Positions 7,672-18,225 of a stretch of 64,000 nt of DNA are shown piece by piece. The notes below the pieces were generated by a model that saw only the letters and a program-made list of their open reading frames with translations, ran no database searches and was not told the origin of the DNA. Source of the stretch: Sinorhizobium saheli (GTDB taxonomy: Bacteria; Pseudomonadota; Alphaproteobacteria; Rhizobiales; Rhizobiaceae); NCBI RefSeq assembly GCF_001651875.1, contig NZ_LNQB01000089.1, forward strand, positions 51,044-115,043. The letters run 5' to 3'. The position numbers and the translations under genes are program-made. Numbering within the stretch: the stretch's first letter is position 1; each line of letters opens with the position of its first letter.

Positions 7672-9180
7672 ATGCCCGGCAGACACATCACGGATCAACA
7701 ATTGAGGCTCTATATGCAAAATCGTCAGAAGCACAGTGTCCCTGTCGCGGCCGCCAAGTCAGGCTTCAGCCCATCGACTGGTTATCGGATCGAAGCAGAC
7801 CCCCGTCCACCAAGCGAGAAGAAGGCCAAACACGAACGACGTCGGCCCGATCCATTGGAAGGGATATTCACCGAAGAGGTGGTTCCGATGCTGCAAAGCG
7901 CTCCCGGCTTGCGCCCTGTCGGTATTCTTCGTGAGCTTTGCAAGCGGCACCCCGAACTCGGTTCTGGTATCCGCCGCACACTTGAGCGCCGCATTCGCGC
8001 GTGGCGCGCAAGTCATGGTGAAGATCAGGAGGTGATGTTCCGGCAGGTTCATGAGCCGGGACGCATGGGGCTGTCGGATTTTACCCACGCTCCGGGCCTC
8101 AAGGTCACGATCGCCGGCGTGATCTTCGAGTACCTGCTCTATCACTTCCGGCTGGCCTATAGCGGCTTCGAGCATGCCGAGATTGTCGAAGGCGGCGAGA
8201 GTTTTGCCGCGCTGACGAGTGGTTTGCAGAATGCCCTTTGGTCTGTCGGTGGCGCACCGCGCGATCACCGCACGGACAGTCTTTCGGCTGCATTCCGCAA
8301 TCTCAATGCCGATACCGCGCAGGATATGACAGATAGGTATGAAGCGCTTTGCGCCCATTACGGCATGAAGGCCAGCCGCAACAATCGCGGTGTCGCCCAC
8401 GAGAACGGCGCCGTCGAAGGATCCCATGGCGATCTCAAGCGCGAACTGGAGGATGCTCTTCTGCTGCGCGGCACGCGGGACTTTGCCGACGTCAGCAGTT
8501 TTGCCGCCTTCATCGACGCGGTTGTCGGCCAGCGCAATGCTCGCCGGGCCCGGGAGATCGCTATTGAGCGCGAAAGCCTGCTGGCGCTGCCGCGCAAGCG
8601 TCAGCCCGAGGGCGAAGACGAGATCGTCTACGTCACCAGCAGTGGCGGCTTTACCCTTCGCCGGGTCTTCTACACCGTCCCGTCACGGCTGATCGGACAT
8701 CGCCTGCGCGCACGGCTGTTCAAGGAGCATATCGAGCTGTTCCTCGGCGGCACGTCGCTGATGACGTTGCCGCGCGTCAAAGGCCAGCTCGGTTCCAGCC
8801 AGCATGTCGTGAACTACCGTCACGTCATTCATTCGCTTCGCCAGAAGCCGGGGGCACTGCCCAGACTCGGCTATCGCGATCAGCTCTTCCCAAGGGATGC
8901 CTATCGCAATCTCTACCATGCCGCCATGGAGGCGCTGCCGGAGCGCGATGCCTGCCGTCTGACGGTGGAGCTGCTGAGCCTGGCCCATGAGCGCAATGTC
9001 GAGGCCGCACTCGCCCACGCCATCCAGGGCGAGCTCGATGCGGGAACCTTGCCAACGCTTGACGGCATGCGCGCCCGGTTCGCGCCGAACCCGGCTTGTG
9101 TTCCGCACGTCTGCGTCAATCTGGGCAAGCTGGTCGATTACGACCGGCTTATCAGCACCCGCGTGGAGGTCACGGCATGA
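7672..9180 (+). CDS. istA: IS21-family transposase IstA
   Basis: A 502-residue DDE transposase of the IS21 family, acting with the ATPase IstB to move the element. The N-terminal region (about 1-70) is the DNA-binding HTH; the retroviral-integrase-like core lies at about 115-300, with DFTHAPGLKVTIAG and the acidic motif near VAHENGAVEGSHGDLKRELEDA typical of the family. The C-terminal Mu-transposase-like region follows. GGAAG lies just before the ATG. Its final codons overlap the istB start (ATGA), the normal arrangement for translational coupling. No frameshift is seen. Confidence 0.93.
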   Translation: MPGRHITDQQLRLYMQNRQKHSVPVAAAKSGFSPSTGYRIEADPRPPSEKKAKHERRRPDPLEGIFTEEVVPMLQSAPGLRPVGILRELCKRHPELGSGIRRTLERRIRAWRASHGEDQEVMFRQVHEPGRMGLSDFTHAPGLKVTIAGVIFEYLLYHFRLAYSGFEHAEIVEGGESFAALTSGLQNALWSVGGAPRDHRTDSLSAAFRNLNADTAQDMTDRYEALCAHYGMKASRNNRGVAHENGAVEGSHGDLKRELEDALLLRGTRDFADVSSFAAFIDAVVGQRNARRAREIAIERESLLALPRKRQPEGEDEIVYVTSSGGFTLRRVFYTVPSRLIGHRLRARLFKEHIELFLGGTSLMTLPRVKGQLGSSQHVVNYRHVIHSLRQKPGALPRLGYRDQLFPRDAYRNLYHAAMEALPERDACRLTVELLSLAHERNVEAALAHAIQGELDAGTLPTLDGMRARFAPNPACVPHVCVNLGKLVDYDRLISTRVEVTA

Positions 9181-9977
9181 GACCCAACGATCCTGTCGAT
9201 ACCGCGCGCTTGTCCCTGATGCTCACCGATCTGAGGCTGCCGGGCATCTCCAGGGCCTGGCACACCTTCGCCGAGCGGGCGGACACCGAAGGCTGGCCGG
9301 CTTCTCGGCTGCTGGCGGCGCTTGCTGAGTTCGAGGTCGCCGAACGTGAAACGCGGCGTATGCAGCGCCATCTCACCGAAGCGCGTCTTCCACCGGGCAA
9401 AACCCTCGATACCTTCGACTTCTCAGCCGTGCCTATGGTCTCCAAGGCCAGGGTCATGGCATTGATCGCGGGTGATGTCTGGTTGAAGAGCGGCGCCAAC
9501 CTGATGCTGTTTGGCGGACCGGGCGGCGGGAAATCGCATCTGGCAGCCGCCATCGGCGCCGGATTGATCGAGAATGGCTGGCGTGTTCTGTTCACCCGGA
9601 CCACCGACCTCGTTCAGAAACTGCAAGCCGCCCGCCGCAATCTCGATCTCGAAGGGGCCATCGCAAAGCTCGACAAGTACCATCTGCTGGTGCTCGACGA
9701 CATGGCCTACGTGACCAAGGATCAGGCTGAAACCAGTGTGCTCTTCGAGCTGATCAGTGCGCGATACGAGCGCCGCTCGCTTCTCATCACCGCAAATCAG
9801 CCCTTCGGTGAATGGGACAAGGTCTTTCCCGACAAAGCCATGACGTTGGCCGCCATCGACAGGCTGGTTCATCACGCAACGATCTTCGAGATGAACGTCG
9901 AAAGCTACAGACGAAAAACGGCAATATCCCGTTTGACGGAAAACAGCGACGGCAACGCTGGCCTCAGCCCTGGCTGA
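9177..9977 (+). CDS. istB: IS21-family helper ATPase IstB
   Basis: A 266-residue AAA+ ATPase of the IstB/DnaC-like family that assists IstA in target capture. Walker A is GGPGGGKSHLA (about residues 115-125), Walker B is LLVLDDMAY, and TANQPFGEWDKVFPD and the terminal YRRKTA complete the family signature. The start at 9177 overlaps the istA stop by four bases; longer upstream starts would run through istA. Both IS genes appear intact, so the element may be active. Confidence 0.93.
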   Translation: MRPNDPVDTARLSLMLTDLRLPGISRAWHTFAERADTEGWPASRLLAALAEFEVAERETRRMQRHLTEARLPPGKTLDTFDFSAVPMVSKARVMALIAGDVWLKSGANLMLFGGPGGGKSHLAAAIGAGLIENGWRVLFTRTTDLVQKLQAARRNLDLEGAIAKLDKYHLLVLDDMAYVTKDQAETSVLFELISARYERRSLLITANQPFGEWDKVFPDKAMTLAAIDRLVHHATIFEMNVESYRRKTAISRLTENSDGNAGLSPG

Positions 9978-10093
9978 TTGACGCGCCGCGACAAACAACC
10001 AACGCCTCTGATTGACGCCAAAGAAGGTCGGCCTCCAACTTCAAACGGACGCCGGCCTTCTTTGGCGAGCATCGCAGTGGTCCGCGACAAACA

Positions 10094-10111
10094 CTCCCAT
10101 CCAGATTGACG
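10094..10111. repeat. Right terminal inverted repeat of the IS21 element
   Basis: CTCCCATCCAGATTGACG, the exact complement of 7509-7526. It is followed by GCGCCGCGTCA, mirroring the GC-rich tip of the left end. Confidence 0.8.
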
Positions 10112-10235
10112 CGCCGCGTCAATCTAAAAGCCGACCTCGTGTCGCGCAGCGTCAATTAAAAATCCCCCCTTGCAACGAACCGATTCACAGTCCATCTTCG
10201 CCCAATCGCGACCACCTATCTCGTCATCCTGATCG

Positions 10236-10265
10236 TCGCGCCTTCCCATCCAAATTGTCGCGCCA
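10236..10265. repeat. Extra IS21-like end sequence outside the element
   Basis: CTTCCCATCCAAATTGTCGCGCCA is a diverged copy of the right-end repeat, about 140 bases beyond the inferred right end. It may be the outermost end of this element or the remnant of an older, related insertion. The 10122-10381 interval otherwise holds no gene. Confidence 0.45.
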
Positions 10266-10381
10266 TACCCGTGTACGTTTACGATGGGGGGATGGCTGAA
10301 GCCTTAGGACCAGCTAGCGCGAGACTGAGCAGCAGATCGCGGTTGCGGTGGAAACTCCGCGCCAGCATGGAACAAGCCGCG

Positions 10382-11914
10382 TCAACTCGGCGTCGTCACA
10401 TTCAGCCGTGGCATCGCTCGTAGCTCAGAAAAAGCGTGACTGATGTTGATGGTGATTTCCGTCCGCACGCCGGGGATAGCTCGAGCCCCTTTTGTGGCGG
10501 CCACGAGCGTCTCCTGGTCCTTGGCAAAGATGGCGCGCTCAACCAATTTATCGACGCCTCGGTCGGCGATGCCGGCATAATTCCGCGAGGCCTCGCGCTT
10601 GGCGGCTGCCGAGCCCCAGTAATCCGCTTGTTCGTTTCCAGGAGACGATGTCTGGCGCCAGATCACAGGTCACGTCGTAGTCGAATGCGTTGTTGCGTTT
10701 GATGTATTGCGACGGATGGACAACGGTTACCCGCACCTCGATGCCAATACGTATAGGTTTCGGACATAGGGCAGTGCCACGGTCTTCTGAGCGCAATTGT
10801 TCAACATGAACTCGAAGGTGAATGCGTGCCGGTCGTCGCGCTGACCATCCGGTTACCTTTGAGCTCGAACCCAGCCTGCTTCCAGCAGCGCAGTCGCTTG
10901 CGCAGGTTTTTGCATGAGATGTCGTGCTGATAGGGTACCTTGATGCGTAAACACCTCCCTTGAACTCGTTTATGATCTTCAGTTCCCGCCTTGAGGCAGT
11001 CCCGCGGAACTAGCTCATGAGGATCATGCAGGCCTCGGTTCCGAACATGCGCTGCAAACCTTTTGACGAAGAGACGGTGCGCGAGGCGCCCCGTAAGGGG
11101 TTTGGCACCTCCTCCCGCTTCACCCGGCCGTCCATCACTGCCGGAAACTCGTATCCGATCGCCCGGCGCATGCCCTGGTCTTCGAGCCAGCGGCGGAATG
11201 CCTCGAACTCGACGTCGCGATCGCCAAAAAAGGAGTAGGTGATCGAATGGAAATTGTTCTTCCCCACATTGACGTTGAGCGAGGCGCCCCAGTTATCTGG
11301 GCGCGGTTCGTAGCGGATTGTGCCGCCGGGGGAGTATGAGGCGATACGATAGGGGCCGGAGCCCGTAAGGGGTTCGAGTGTCGTGCGGGTGATGTCGCGC
11401 GGCTCGCCGTTGGGTCCGGTGCCCTCCCACCAGTGTTTAGGTACAACCAGGATCTGACCGAGAATATGCGGCAGCTCGTGATTGTTCTTCTCGTCGAAAC
11501 GGAAGGTTGCATCGCGATGTCCGGTCTTCTCCGCGTGCACCACATGCCGGGAGTAGCTCTGATGGAGCGGACTTAAGTCCTTCCCTTTTTGAAGCTGAAG
11601 ACGACATCCTCCGACGTGACCGCTTCTCCATCCGCCCATTTCGCCTCCTGCCTCAGCCGGAACGTTGCCAAGGAGATGTCGTCGGGGAAGGAAAGCGACG
11701 ACCCGTAGTGTTGGACCGGCTGCTCTTGAGCCTCTACCGTTGGCACCAGAGGTATTGACACTGTCAAAAACGCCGCCGCAAACCGCGTTATTCCATTATC
11801 GCGTGCCGTCAACACCCCCCGCTTTTCCTTGTGTTCCGCATGTGTCTGTAAAACTCCATCCTGCGGCCACCAATTCATTAATGCGGTCAATCGGATCGTT
11901 ACTTGATGCTGCAT
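10382..11914 (-). pseudogene. Broken ABC-transporter solute-binding protein gene (YejA-like)
   Basis: Pieces of one peptide/microcin C-type solute-binding protein can be followed on the minus strand in changing frames. Near 11830-11860 a signal-peptide-like stretch ends VEAQEQPVQHYGSSL. Next comes LRQEAKWADGEAVTSEDVVFSFK (about 11590-11660), then in another frame ELPHILGQILVVPKHWWEGT through GSGPYRIASYSPG (11300-11490), then EFEAFRRWLEDQG. Finally a frame at 10382-10666 reads SPGNEQADYWGSAAAKREASRNYAGIAD near the C-terminus. Internal deletions and at least three frame changes make it inactive. Such transporters normally import oligopeptides. It sits between insertion-sequence debris. Confidence 0.7.
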
Positions 11915-12139
11915 TCGGCTGTTTTACAAATCGATTGTTCGCATGGCATTCATCTGCGCGTTGGATACAAGAAAATCGGTCACCCGTGTCTATTCGCTTG
12001 TGCTCAATCAGCCGACGGTGCCGAAAGAAAGCGCTCCGCGGGAGGGAAGGCAGGGGTTCCGTACGGCCGTACGGGTCAGAGGAAAAGTCCCCCGCGGTCA
12101 GGCCCAGGCCGACCAGGTCGTTTTGTTTGTCCACCTCGC

Positions 12140-12840
12140 TCAGTTGGGCGAACGCGGGAGCTTCGCCGTAGCTACATAGGCCAGAGTAGCAAAGCCGGTG
12201 TTTGCATCGTGGAACATGATGATGCCGCCATCTAACTCCCCGGAGATTGCATTCGTGGCGGCACAGCTAGAGGCGAAACTTTGGCCGGAGATTACCGCAC
12301 CGTGCTCGCCATTTGCACTGGAGACCGGCCAACTGCCTTCCAGCAGATGAGCCGGGCTCTCCGCTTGCACCACGCCCGTGATGCCCTCGGGGCAGGCGTA
12401 TTTCGGACGGATCGTGACGATCACCTGATAGATCACCGCTCGAGCCGCGGCGAGTTCTGAGGCAGCGCGCGCGCTCTTTGCGAGGGACGCTTGTCGAGAG
12501 CGGGCACGCTGCCCGCGGTCTTTTCCTCGATGAAGGCGACCGGCCTGTGTTTCGGCAATTGCCGTCTCAGGTTCTCCAGCGCCCAGTTCCATTTGCGTCA
12601 GATCTAGCTTTTCAGATATCGGCCCGAACTTCGTGCGGCTGTAGTCTCGAACCCGGCTCTCCAGCTTCCAGATCAGGTCCTTCAACTCACTGCAGGCGTA
12701 AATCTGCTGCCGGGTCATATCATGCCGATGAGCCACTTCCGTTACCGTAGCTCCGGAAACCCCAACCGACATGACGATGTCGAGTTTCTGTTCATCACCC
12801 CATCGATGCCGCCGTTCCTGCCTAAGATTTCCGCATACGC
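12140..12840 (-). pseudogene. Relic of an IS66-family element
   Basis: One long minus-strand frame (12140-13153) is a mosaic. RRHRWGDEQKLDIVMSV...ATVTEVAHRHDMTRQQIYA is the N-terminal HTH of an IS66 TnpA-type protein. Directly afterwards come pieces of the large IS66 transposase (LIWKLESRVRDYSRTKFGPISEKLDLTQMEL, and VIVTIRPKYACPEGITGVVQA). The intervening genes and the catalytic core are missing, so the element is dead. It lies directly downstream of nolK. The part of the frame above 12840 overlaps nolK's end and is not meaningful. Confidence 0.65.
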
Positions 12841-13019
12841 ATGGCAAACTTAGCCTAAGACACGTCGCAAACGACGTCGTTAAACACTTAGCGACGCTTG
12901 CCATCCAATCGTGGGCTCGGGGGCTACGCCGCGATGGTCCAGAATTCGCAGTTATGTACGCGGGCGTGAACTCGAACGGTGCGCCGTCGCGATCCTGGAG
13001 GGAAGTGAATTCGGCTCGA

Positions 13020-13973
13020 TTACCGCGGATTATCGACCACATTGCTGATAAACCACTCGTAGGATCTAGCCAGTCCAACTTCGATTGAGGTTTTCGGGCG
13101 CCACCCCATCGAGAGTAGTTTTTCGCTGGACAAGAGCTTTCGTGGTGTTCCATCCGGTTTGGATGTATCGAGTTCTATGTCCCCTTTAAAGCCAACAACG
13201 TCGCAGACGAGGCGAGCAAGCTCGATGATGGTTATGTCGCTGCCGAAGCCAATGTTAATGTGTTCAGCTTCGGAGTAATGCTTAAGAAGGAAAACCGCTG
13301 CATCGGCGCAGTCTTCACTGTACAAGAACTCCCGACGCGGCGTTCCGCTTCCCCATATACGCAGTCGATCAAAATTTCTAATCTTTGCATCATGTGCTTT
13401 GCGTATCAACGCGGGCACGACGTGGCTGGTCACAAGATCGAAGTTATCGTGAGGGCCATAGAGGTTCGTCGGCATGACGGAGATAAAGTCCGCGCGGTAT
13501 TGCTTGCGGTAGGCCTGACACAACTTAACGCCGGCAATCTTTGCAATTGCGTACCATTCGTTGGTCGATTCAAGCGAACCAGTCAGTAGCGCCTCTTCTC
13601 TGATGGGTTGTGAAGCGTATTTCGGATAAATGCAACTCGATCCCAGAAAGAGAAGCTTCTCAACGCCATTTCGAAATGACGCTTCGATCACGTTGGCCTC
13701 CATCACCAGATTCTGGTAGATGAAGTCGGCAGGCATGGTGTCATTTGCCAATATACCGCCAACCTTGGCCGCGGCCATTACGACTGCATGCGGTTTTTCC
13801 TTTAACAGAAATTGCTGAACATCTTCTTGCCGCGTCAGATCAAGCTTTTGCCTGTCGGCTACGATAATTTCGCAATCCTCCGTGGCCAGGGACCGGGTAA
13901 TAGCGCTGCCGACCATACCCCTATGTCCTGCGACCCAAACTCGCTTTCCGCTTAGCGAATACATTGTCCCCAT
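13020..13973 (-). CDS. nolK: GDP-L-fucose synthase NolK
   Basis: A 317-residue short-chain dehydrogenase that epimerises and reduces GDP-4-keto-6-deoxymannose to GDP-L-fucose with NADPH. Seen: the Rossmann motif GHRGMVGSA (about 16-24), the catalytic segment GSSCIYPK (Ser/Cys, about 111-118) and the Tyr-x3-Lys motif in NEWYAIAK, plus [10 protein letters not shown] and [11 protein letters not shown] typical of GDP-fucose synthases. The ATG at 13973 follows AGGAAG; ATG 13964 is an alternative. The start overlaps the end of noeL by about 22 bases, so the two are translationally linked in the nodZ-noeL-nolK operon. Its product is the donor for NodZ. Confidence 0.93.
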   Translation of the reverse strand: MGTMYSLSGKRVWVAGHRGMVGSAITRSLATEDCEIIVADRQKLDLTRQEDVQQFLLKEKPHAVVMAAAKVGGILANDTMPADFIYQNLVMEANVIEASFRNGVEKLLFLGSSCIYPKYASQPIREEALLTGSLESTNEWYAIAKIAGVKLCQAYRKQYRADFISVMPTNLYGPHDNFDLVTSHVVPALIRKAHDAKIRNFDRLRIWGSGTPRREFLYSEDCADAAVFLLKHYSEAEHINIGFGSDITIIELARLVCDVVGFKGDIELDTSKPDGTPRKLLSSEKLLSMGWRPKTSIEVGLARSYEWFISNVVDNPR

Positions 13974-15025
13974 GCCTCTTCCTGTGGCGAACCCCTCATG
14001 ACCTTCAGATCTTCCCTAACCATTTCGCGGGCAAGCTCCCTCACACTGGTCTCGTGCCTCCAACCCAAGACTTGCGCCGCCTTAGTGGCATCGCCTAAAA
14101 GTAGGTCTACTTCCGTAGGCCGGAAATAACGCGGATCTACGGCCACTATGCACTTGCCTGTGGCGGCATCGACGCCGCGTTCTTCGCTGCCTTCTCCGAC
14201 CCATTCAATCTTTCTGCCGACTTCCTCGAAGGCCCATTCTACAAACGTGCGAACTGATGTTGTCACGCCGGTGGCGAGGACATAGTCATCTGGCCTGTCC
14301 TGCTGGCACATCATCCACATGCCGCGCACATACTCACGGGCATGACCCCAATCACGTTGAGCATTGAGATTTCCGAGATAAAGCATGTTCTGTTTACCGA
14401 GGCTGATTGCTGCCGCAGCCCGGGTAATCTTGCGGGTCACGAATGTTTCACCTCGAAGCGGGCTTTCGTGATTGAAAAGAATACCGTTGGAAGCGTGCAT
14501 GCCGTAGGCCTCTCTATAGTTCACGACAGTCCAGTACGCGTAGAGCTTGGCGGCAGCGTAAGGTGAACGCGGGTAGAACGGCGTCTTCTCATTTTGCGGG
14601 ACTTCTTGTGCTAGACCATATAACTCGGACGTTGATGCCTGATAAAAGCGCGTCCGGTTGGTCAGGCCAAGAATTCGAATAGCTTCCAGCATGCGCAGTG
14701 TACCAATTGCATCTGCGTTCGCGGTATATTCGGGCGTTTCGAAACTCACGTGGACATGGCTTTGCGCCGCAAGATTGTAAATTTCATCCGGCTGGGTTTG
14801 CTGAACAATACGTAGCAAATTGGTCGAATCTGTCATGTCTCCATAGTGAAGAAAGAATCTTGCTTCGGGATCGTGCGGATCCTGATAGATTCGCTCTATT
14901 CGTTGACTATTGAATGATGATGACCGTCGTTTGATGCCATGAACTATATAGCCTTTGCCCAACAGCAGCTCGGCGAGATAAGCCCCATCCTGGCCGGTTA
15001 CACCCGATATCAAAGCTACTTTCAT
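13952..15025 (-). CDS. noeL: GDP-mannose 4,6-dehydratase NoeL
   Basis: A 357-residue enzyme converting GDP-D-mannose to GDP-4-keto-6-deoxy-D-mannose, the first step to GDP-fucose. The ATG at 15025 gives the typical GMD N-terminus [20 protein letters not shown] with the NADP-binding GxxGQDG. Other signatures are [25 protein letters not shown], the catalytic region STSELYG, and [10 protein letters not shown] with the Tyr-x3-Lys pair. [12 protein letters not shown] is the conserved C-terminal motif. Length is normal. The gene lies between nodZ and nolK, on the same strand, and is expected to be transcribed from the nod box at 16491-16538. Confidence 0.93.
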   Translation of the reverse strand: MKVALISGVTGQDGAYLAELLLGKGYIVHGIKRRSSSFNSQRIERIYQDPHDPEARFFLHYGDMTDSTNLLRIVQQTQPDEIYNLAAQSHVHVSFETPEYTANADAIGTLRMLEAIRILGLTNRTRFYQASTSELYGLAQEVPQNEKTPFYPRSPYAAAKLYAYWTVVNYREAYGMHASNGILFNHESPLRGETFVTRKITRAAAAISLGKQNMLYLGNLNAQRDWGHAREYVRGMWMMCQQDRPDDYVLATGVTTSVRTFVEWAFEEVGRKIEWVGEGSEERGVDAATGKCIVAVDPRYFRPTEVDLLLGDATKAAQVLGWRHETSVRELAREMVREDLKVMRGSPQEEAWGQCIR

Positions 15026-15287
15026 ATTCGCCACTTTTGAAATCTCCGATGATTGCCGAGGAGGGGGAGGCGTTCTGACCACTGTTTCCTAGTGAGACGA
15101 ATCGCGTTCGGCGAGCACAGACGCGCATGGCGCCTCTCCCTTCAGTGCTGCTGAGCCCGTTGCTCCCGGATGCCTTGGACGGCGAGCAGCGGGATGTCCC
15201 GCACCTGCTGATCTGCACCACATGGGAAGCGGACGAGGTGCCTGTATGGCGAACGGGCGAACGGTGAGGCAACGCCCCCCATGAAGA

Positions 15288-16268
15288 TCAGAGATCCTTT
15301 GACACTCCTTCAATCAAGATCAATCGGCTCGGATCATTCACATCGAACTCAATTACACGAGGCACAAAAAGGCGAGCATAGCGCGTAAAGGCGCTCGTCG
15401 GCGGAAAGCGAATTACGGTGTCGCAGCGCCCTAGTAGATACATCTCAAGGATAGCGGAAATTCCGCCGTCAACCCCAAGCTCTGGACTGTGCAACGGGCC
15501 AGCCTGGTGCGATCGAAAACGCTTAGGGACGGTGATAAGATTGGGGAACCTACTCGACAAGTAGGCCACCACCTGCGCGCTATCCGTTGACAAGAATATC
15601 CGCACAGGATTTGAGTGGAGTAACGTTTTGGCCTTGTTAATGGCAGTGCACACTTGGCGCATCGCCAGCTCCGGATCGGCCCAATATGGTGCATGGTCCA
15701 TAATGTCTTCGCCGTTGCCATGCCGAACGTGAACGCCAATGACACTGTGCCCCGCAAACCTTTCCTGATAGATGGCCTCTATGCGACTTTGGATATCAGA
15801 CCGAGGCTTGACACTCCGAAAAATCTGCCGTTCGGCCTCCTCATCGCAACGCCACATCAAACAGGCGTCACACACTACAGTTTTAGCGCCCACATCACCT
15901 TGAGCCTGAAAAAGCTCGCTTAGTTCATCGCGTTCTTGGAAAACCTGCTCATCTGGTCGGTATACGCAATCGATTGAGGGCTTATTCCACCAGTTTGGGA
16001 AGAATGGCCCCGGGAATGAGAACTCGTTGATCCGGTCATCGCAAATGACCGACACGCCAGCGATGTCTTTGATCGGGTCGAAGAACACCGGAAATGCGTT
16101 CGCGAAGGGTTGATTGAGATAGCATGATCCACGCCAGTCAACGGCGAGCGTTCGCCCCGTGCGCTGCGCGTACTGCCAAGCGGCCGCCAGCGACCACAGA
16201 CAGTCACCAAAACCGGTACGCCTCCGAGAGACGACGAATCGGTTCTCGATTAATTGATTATCAAGCAT
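15288..16268 (-). CDS. nodZ: Nod-factor alpha-1,6-fucosyltransferase NodZ
   Basis: A 326-residue cytoplasmic glycosyltransferase that adds L-fucose to O-6 of the reducing-end N-acetylglucosamine of lipo-chitooligosaccharide Nod factors, using GDP-fucose. The sequence is NodZ throughout: RRRTGFGDCLWSLAAAW near the N-terminus, WRGSCYLNQPF, the GDP-binding motif GVHVRHGNGEDIM containing Arg182, and CDTVIRFPPTSAFTRYARL near the end. The ATG at 16268 is chosen by comparison with NodZ proteins; no strong ribosome site is visible, and longer in-frame starts (to 16382) look unlikely. A nod box lies about 220 bases upstream. Fucosylated Nod factors extend host range on some legumes. Confidence 0.95.
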   Translation of the reverse strand: MLDNQLIENRFVVSRRRTGFGDCLWSLAAAWQYAQRTGRTLAVDWRGSCYLNQPFANAFPVFFDPIKDIAGVSVICDDRINEFSFPGPFFPNWWNKPSIDCVYRPDEQVFQERDELSELFQAQGDVGAKTVVCDACLMWRCDEEAERQIFRSVKPRSDIQSRIEAIYQERFAGHSVIGVHVRHGNGEDIMDHAPYWADPELAMRQVCTAINKAKTLLHSNPVRIFLSTDSAQVVAYLSSRFPNLITVPKRFRSHQAGPLHSPELGVDGGISAILEMYLLGRCDTVIRFPPTSAFTRYARLFVPRVIEFDVNDPSRLILIEGVSKDL

Positions 16269-16490
16269 TTGCGGTGGCCGTTTCGGAATGCAAGGAGGCG
16301 AGTTGGATCTGGCGCGGGCGCTCGGCCCGTCATTGATCGACCACGGTGCCGACCAGTGTGGTGGCGGACCCTGCAGCCCCATGGGAAACTGATGTGTCCC
16401 CTTGAAGGCTCTCTACTTTTTTGTGTCGCTTGCATTTGCCTGATGCACTCGCCTCCACTTAAATTCAGCGCTTTCTAATGTGGCCGGTGG

Positions 16491-16538
16491 CATCGGTAAA
16501 ATTTATTGTTTGGATAGCACTCATCCATAAGATCAATG
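16491..16538 (-). promoter_or_regulatory. nod box of the nodZ-noeL-nolK operon
   Basis: On the plus strand it reads CATCGGTAAAATTTATTGTTTGGAT, then six bases, then CATCcataagATc: the reverse complement of a nod box. The second half is almost perfect (a single change in the core reading AAACAATAAATTTTACCGAT on the minus strand). It points toward nodZ, whose start is about 220 bases away. Confidence 0.88.
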
Positions 16539-16791
16539 CAATTGCACTCCGAAGGAGGCCCTCGCTGGGGCTTTAGGATCCGTCCGCCAAATCGGGCAAC
16601 ACCAAAGGCTCACCAGTCGCCGAGTTCAACGACATCAGGAACTGCGCACTGAGACCACAGACGCCACGCCCCGACAGTCCCCGCACTAGCGCGTCTGAAG
16701 GCGCAGATGAGCGCCCATCCGAAGCCGAATGACTCGGCTCATGAACGCCGAAGCAGCCGCCGACGCTCGAGCGCGTCAAATTCCGCCGATC
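16539..16791. other. Gap between noeK and the nod box
   Basis: About 250 GC-rich bases downstream of the noeK stop. No recognisable gene, insertion-sequence end or terminator was identified. Confidence 0.4.
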
Positions 16792-18225
16792 TTAGCGCTT
16801 TTCTTCAGCCCAATTGTTAAGCACCGCCAATCCTTGAGCAAGCAGATGTTCGGCAGTACCTGGGTCCTCTGCCTCAACATAGCAACGCAGTTCAGGCGCG
16901 TTTCCTGAAGGACGGATGTGCAGGGTCCGGCCGCCGTCCAAGGTCAGCCGCAGTCCATCCATGTAATCCGTCGCCTTCACGCGCCCGATCCCCCCGAACA
17001 AATGCGCGACACTGGCTTCCGACGCTTTCAAGTGCGCTAGCAGCGCACAACTCCTGTCGAGCGAGTAATTCTCGATCCGGCTCGACAGAGCGACTGGCAG
17101 GTGATGCCGTGCGACCACAGCCGAAAGCGGAATTTTTTCCTCTGCAGCTGCCTTGAGCGTGGCAAGGATGGGCAGGACGCTGTCCCGGGTAGGCAAGGGG
17201 GAAAGCGGGCGCCCTCCAACCGAGAAGTCCGACCCTAGCATGACCCCGCCGTTGGCCTCGAAACCGATCACCCCCTGTTTGCCATACCCAACCGCCTCAG
17301 TCATCGCGCTAATGACGTAAGGCGAGCCAACCCGTGTACGCACCACCTCGACGCCGCTCGCCGCCTCGATTCCGGAATTGCTCGTTATAGGCGTGGCGAT
17401 AAACTTTGCCCGCAGGAGCTTTGCCGAAATAAGGCCGAGCAGGTCGCCACGCAATGGCGAACCAGTTTCGTCCGCTACAAAGGGACGATCTCCATCTCCG
17501 TCCGTCGACACGATGGCGTCAAGTGCGTATTTCTTCGCCCAAAGGGCGAGCTTCTCACTTGTCGCCGCCGATACAGCTTCCGTATCAATGGGGATGAAAA
17601 CCTCGGATCGGCCGATTGGCAAAATCGTTGCCCCAAGGCTCTCCAAAATCGTGATCAAAATGTCGCGGGCAACGCTGCTGTGCTGATAGACGCCGACATT
17701 GAGCCCCTTAAGCAATGTTTCAGGAAGCAGGGCCTTGTAACGTTCGATAAAGTGGCGAGTTGCTTCGGCAGAGTGATCGGCGCCGGATCCATGCTCAACT
17801 TTTATTGAGCCGGCGTCGGCTGCAAGCTGCTCCGCCAGCCGCGTGATTGCCTGCTCGTCAGCCTTGTTGATCTCACCGTTTGGCGCGTAGAACTTGATGC
17901 CGTTTCGGTCCGCCGGAATATGCGACCCTGTCACCATGAGTGATGCGGCACCGAGTTTGAGGCCATAAAATGCAAGCGCTGGCGTAGGCAGTGCTCCGCA
18001 ATCAACCGGCACCATTCCCGCCCGCGCGAGTGCTCCCATGCAGGTAGCGGCGATCTCAGGACTTGAAGGGCGAAAGTCGCGGCCTATCAATACGATTGTC
18101 CCTGGGCCGGCCTGCCCCCGTTCAAGAAGCATATTCGCGAAAGCCGTAGCGTACAGCGCCGCAACCCTACCGACGAGTTCGGTCGCAAGTCCACGCAGAC
18201 CACTCGTGCCGAATTTCGGCCCCAT
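16792..18225 (-). CDS. noeK: Phosphomannomutase NoeK
   Basis: A 477-residue phosphohexomutase converting mannose-6-phosphate to mannose-1-phosphate, the precursor used by NoeJ. The ATG at 18225 follows AAGGAGA and gives MGPKFGTSGLRGLA, matching the family start. The phosphoserine loop is VTGSHIPADRNGIKFY (the usual TASHNP is TGSHIP here, as in a ManB subgroup), the metal loop is STDGDGDRPF, the sugar-binding loop is GFEANGGVML, and the phosphate-binding loop near the C-terminus is RPSGNAPELRCY. It is divergent from noeJ with 144 bases between, where no nod box was found. In NGR234 the equivalent genes belong to the same fucosylation locus. Confidence 0.9.
   Translation of the reverse strand: MGPKFGTSGLRGLATELVGRVAALYATAFANMLLERGQAGPGTIVLIGRDFRPSSPEIAATCMGALARAGMVPVDCGALPTPALAFYGLKLGAASLMVTGSHIPADRNGIKFYAPNGEINKADEQAITRLAEQLAADAGSIKVEHGSGADHSAEATRHFIERYKALLPETLLKGLNVGVYQHSSVARDILITILESLGATILPIGRSEVFIPIDTEAVSAATSEKLALWAKKYALDAIVSTDGDGDRPFVADETGSPLRGDLLGLISAKLLRAKFIATPITSNSGIEAASGVEVVRTRVGSPYVISAMTEAVGYGKQGVIGFEANGGVMLGSDFSVGGRPLSPLPTRDSVLPILATLKAAAEEKIPLSAVVARHHLPVALSSRIENYSLDRSCALLAHLKASEASVAHLFGGIGRVKATDYMDGLRLTLDGGRTLHIRPSGNAPELRCYVEAEDPGTAEHLLAQGLAVLNNWAEEKR

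Larger units (their letters stand above)
7481..10121 (+). mobile_element. IS21-family insertion sequence
   Basis: A probably intact IS21-family element of about 2.6 kb carrying overlapping istA and istB. Both ends carry the same 18-base sequence in inverted orientation: CGTCAATCTGGATGGGAG at 7509-7526 and its complement at 10094-10111. Outside it, both ends read GC-rich TG...GCGGCGCG, consistent with the 5'-TG...CA-3' ends of this family. Exact limits and the target duplication could not be fixed by eye; further partial copies of the end repeat occur inside the right end (near 9976-9990) and beyond it. Confidence 0.75.
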
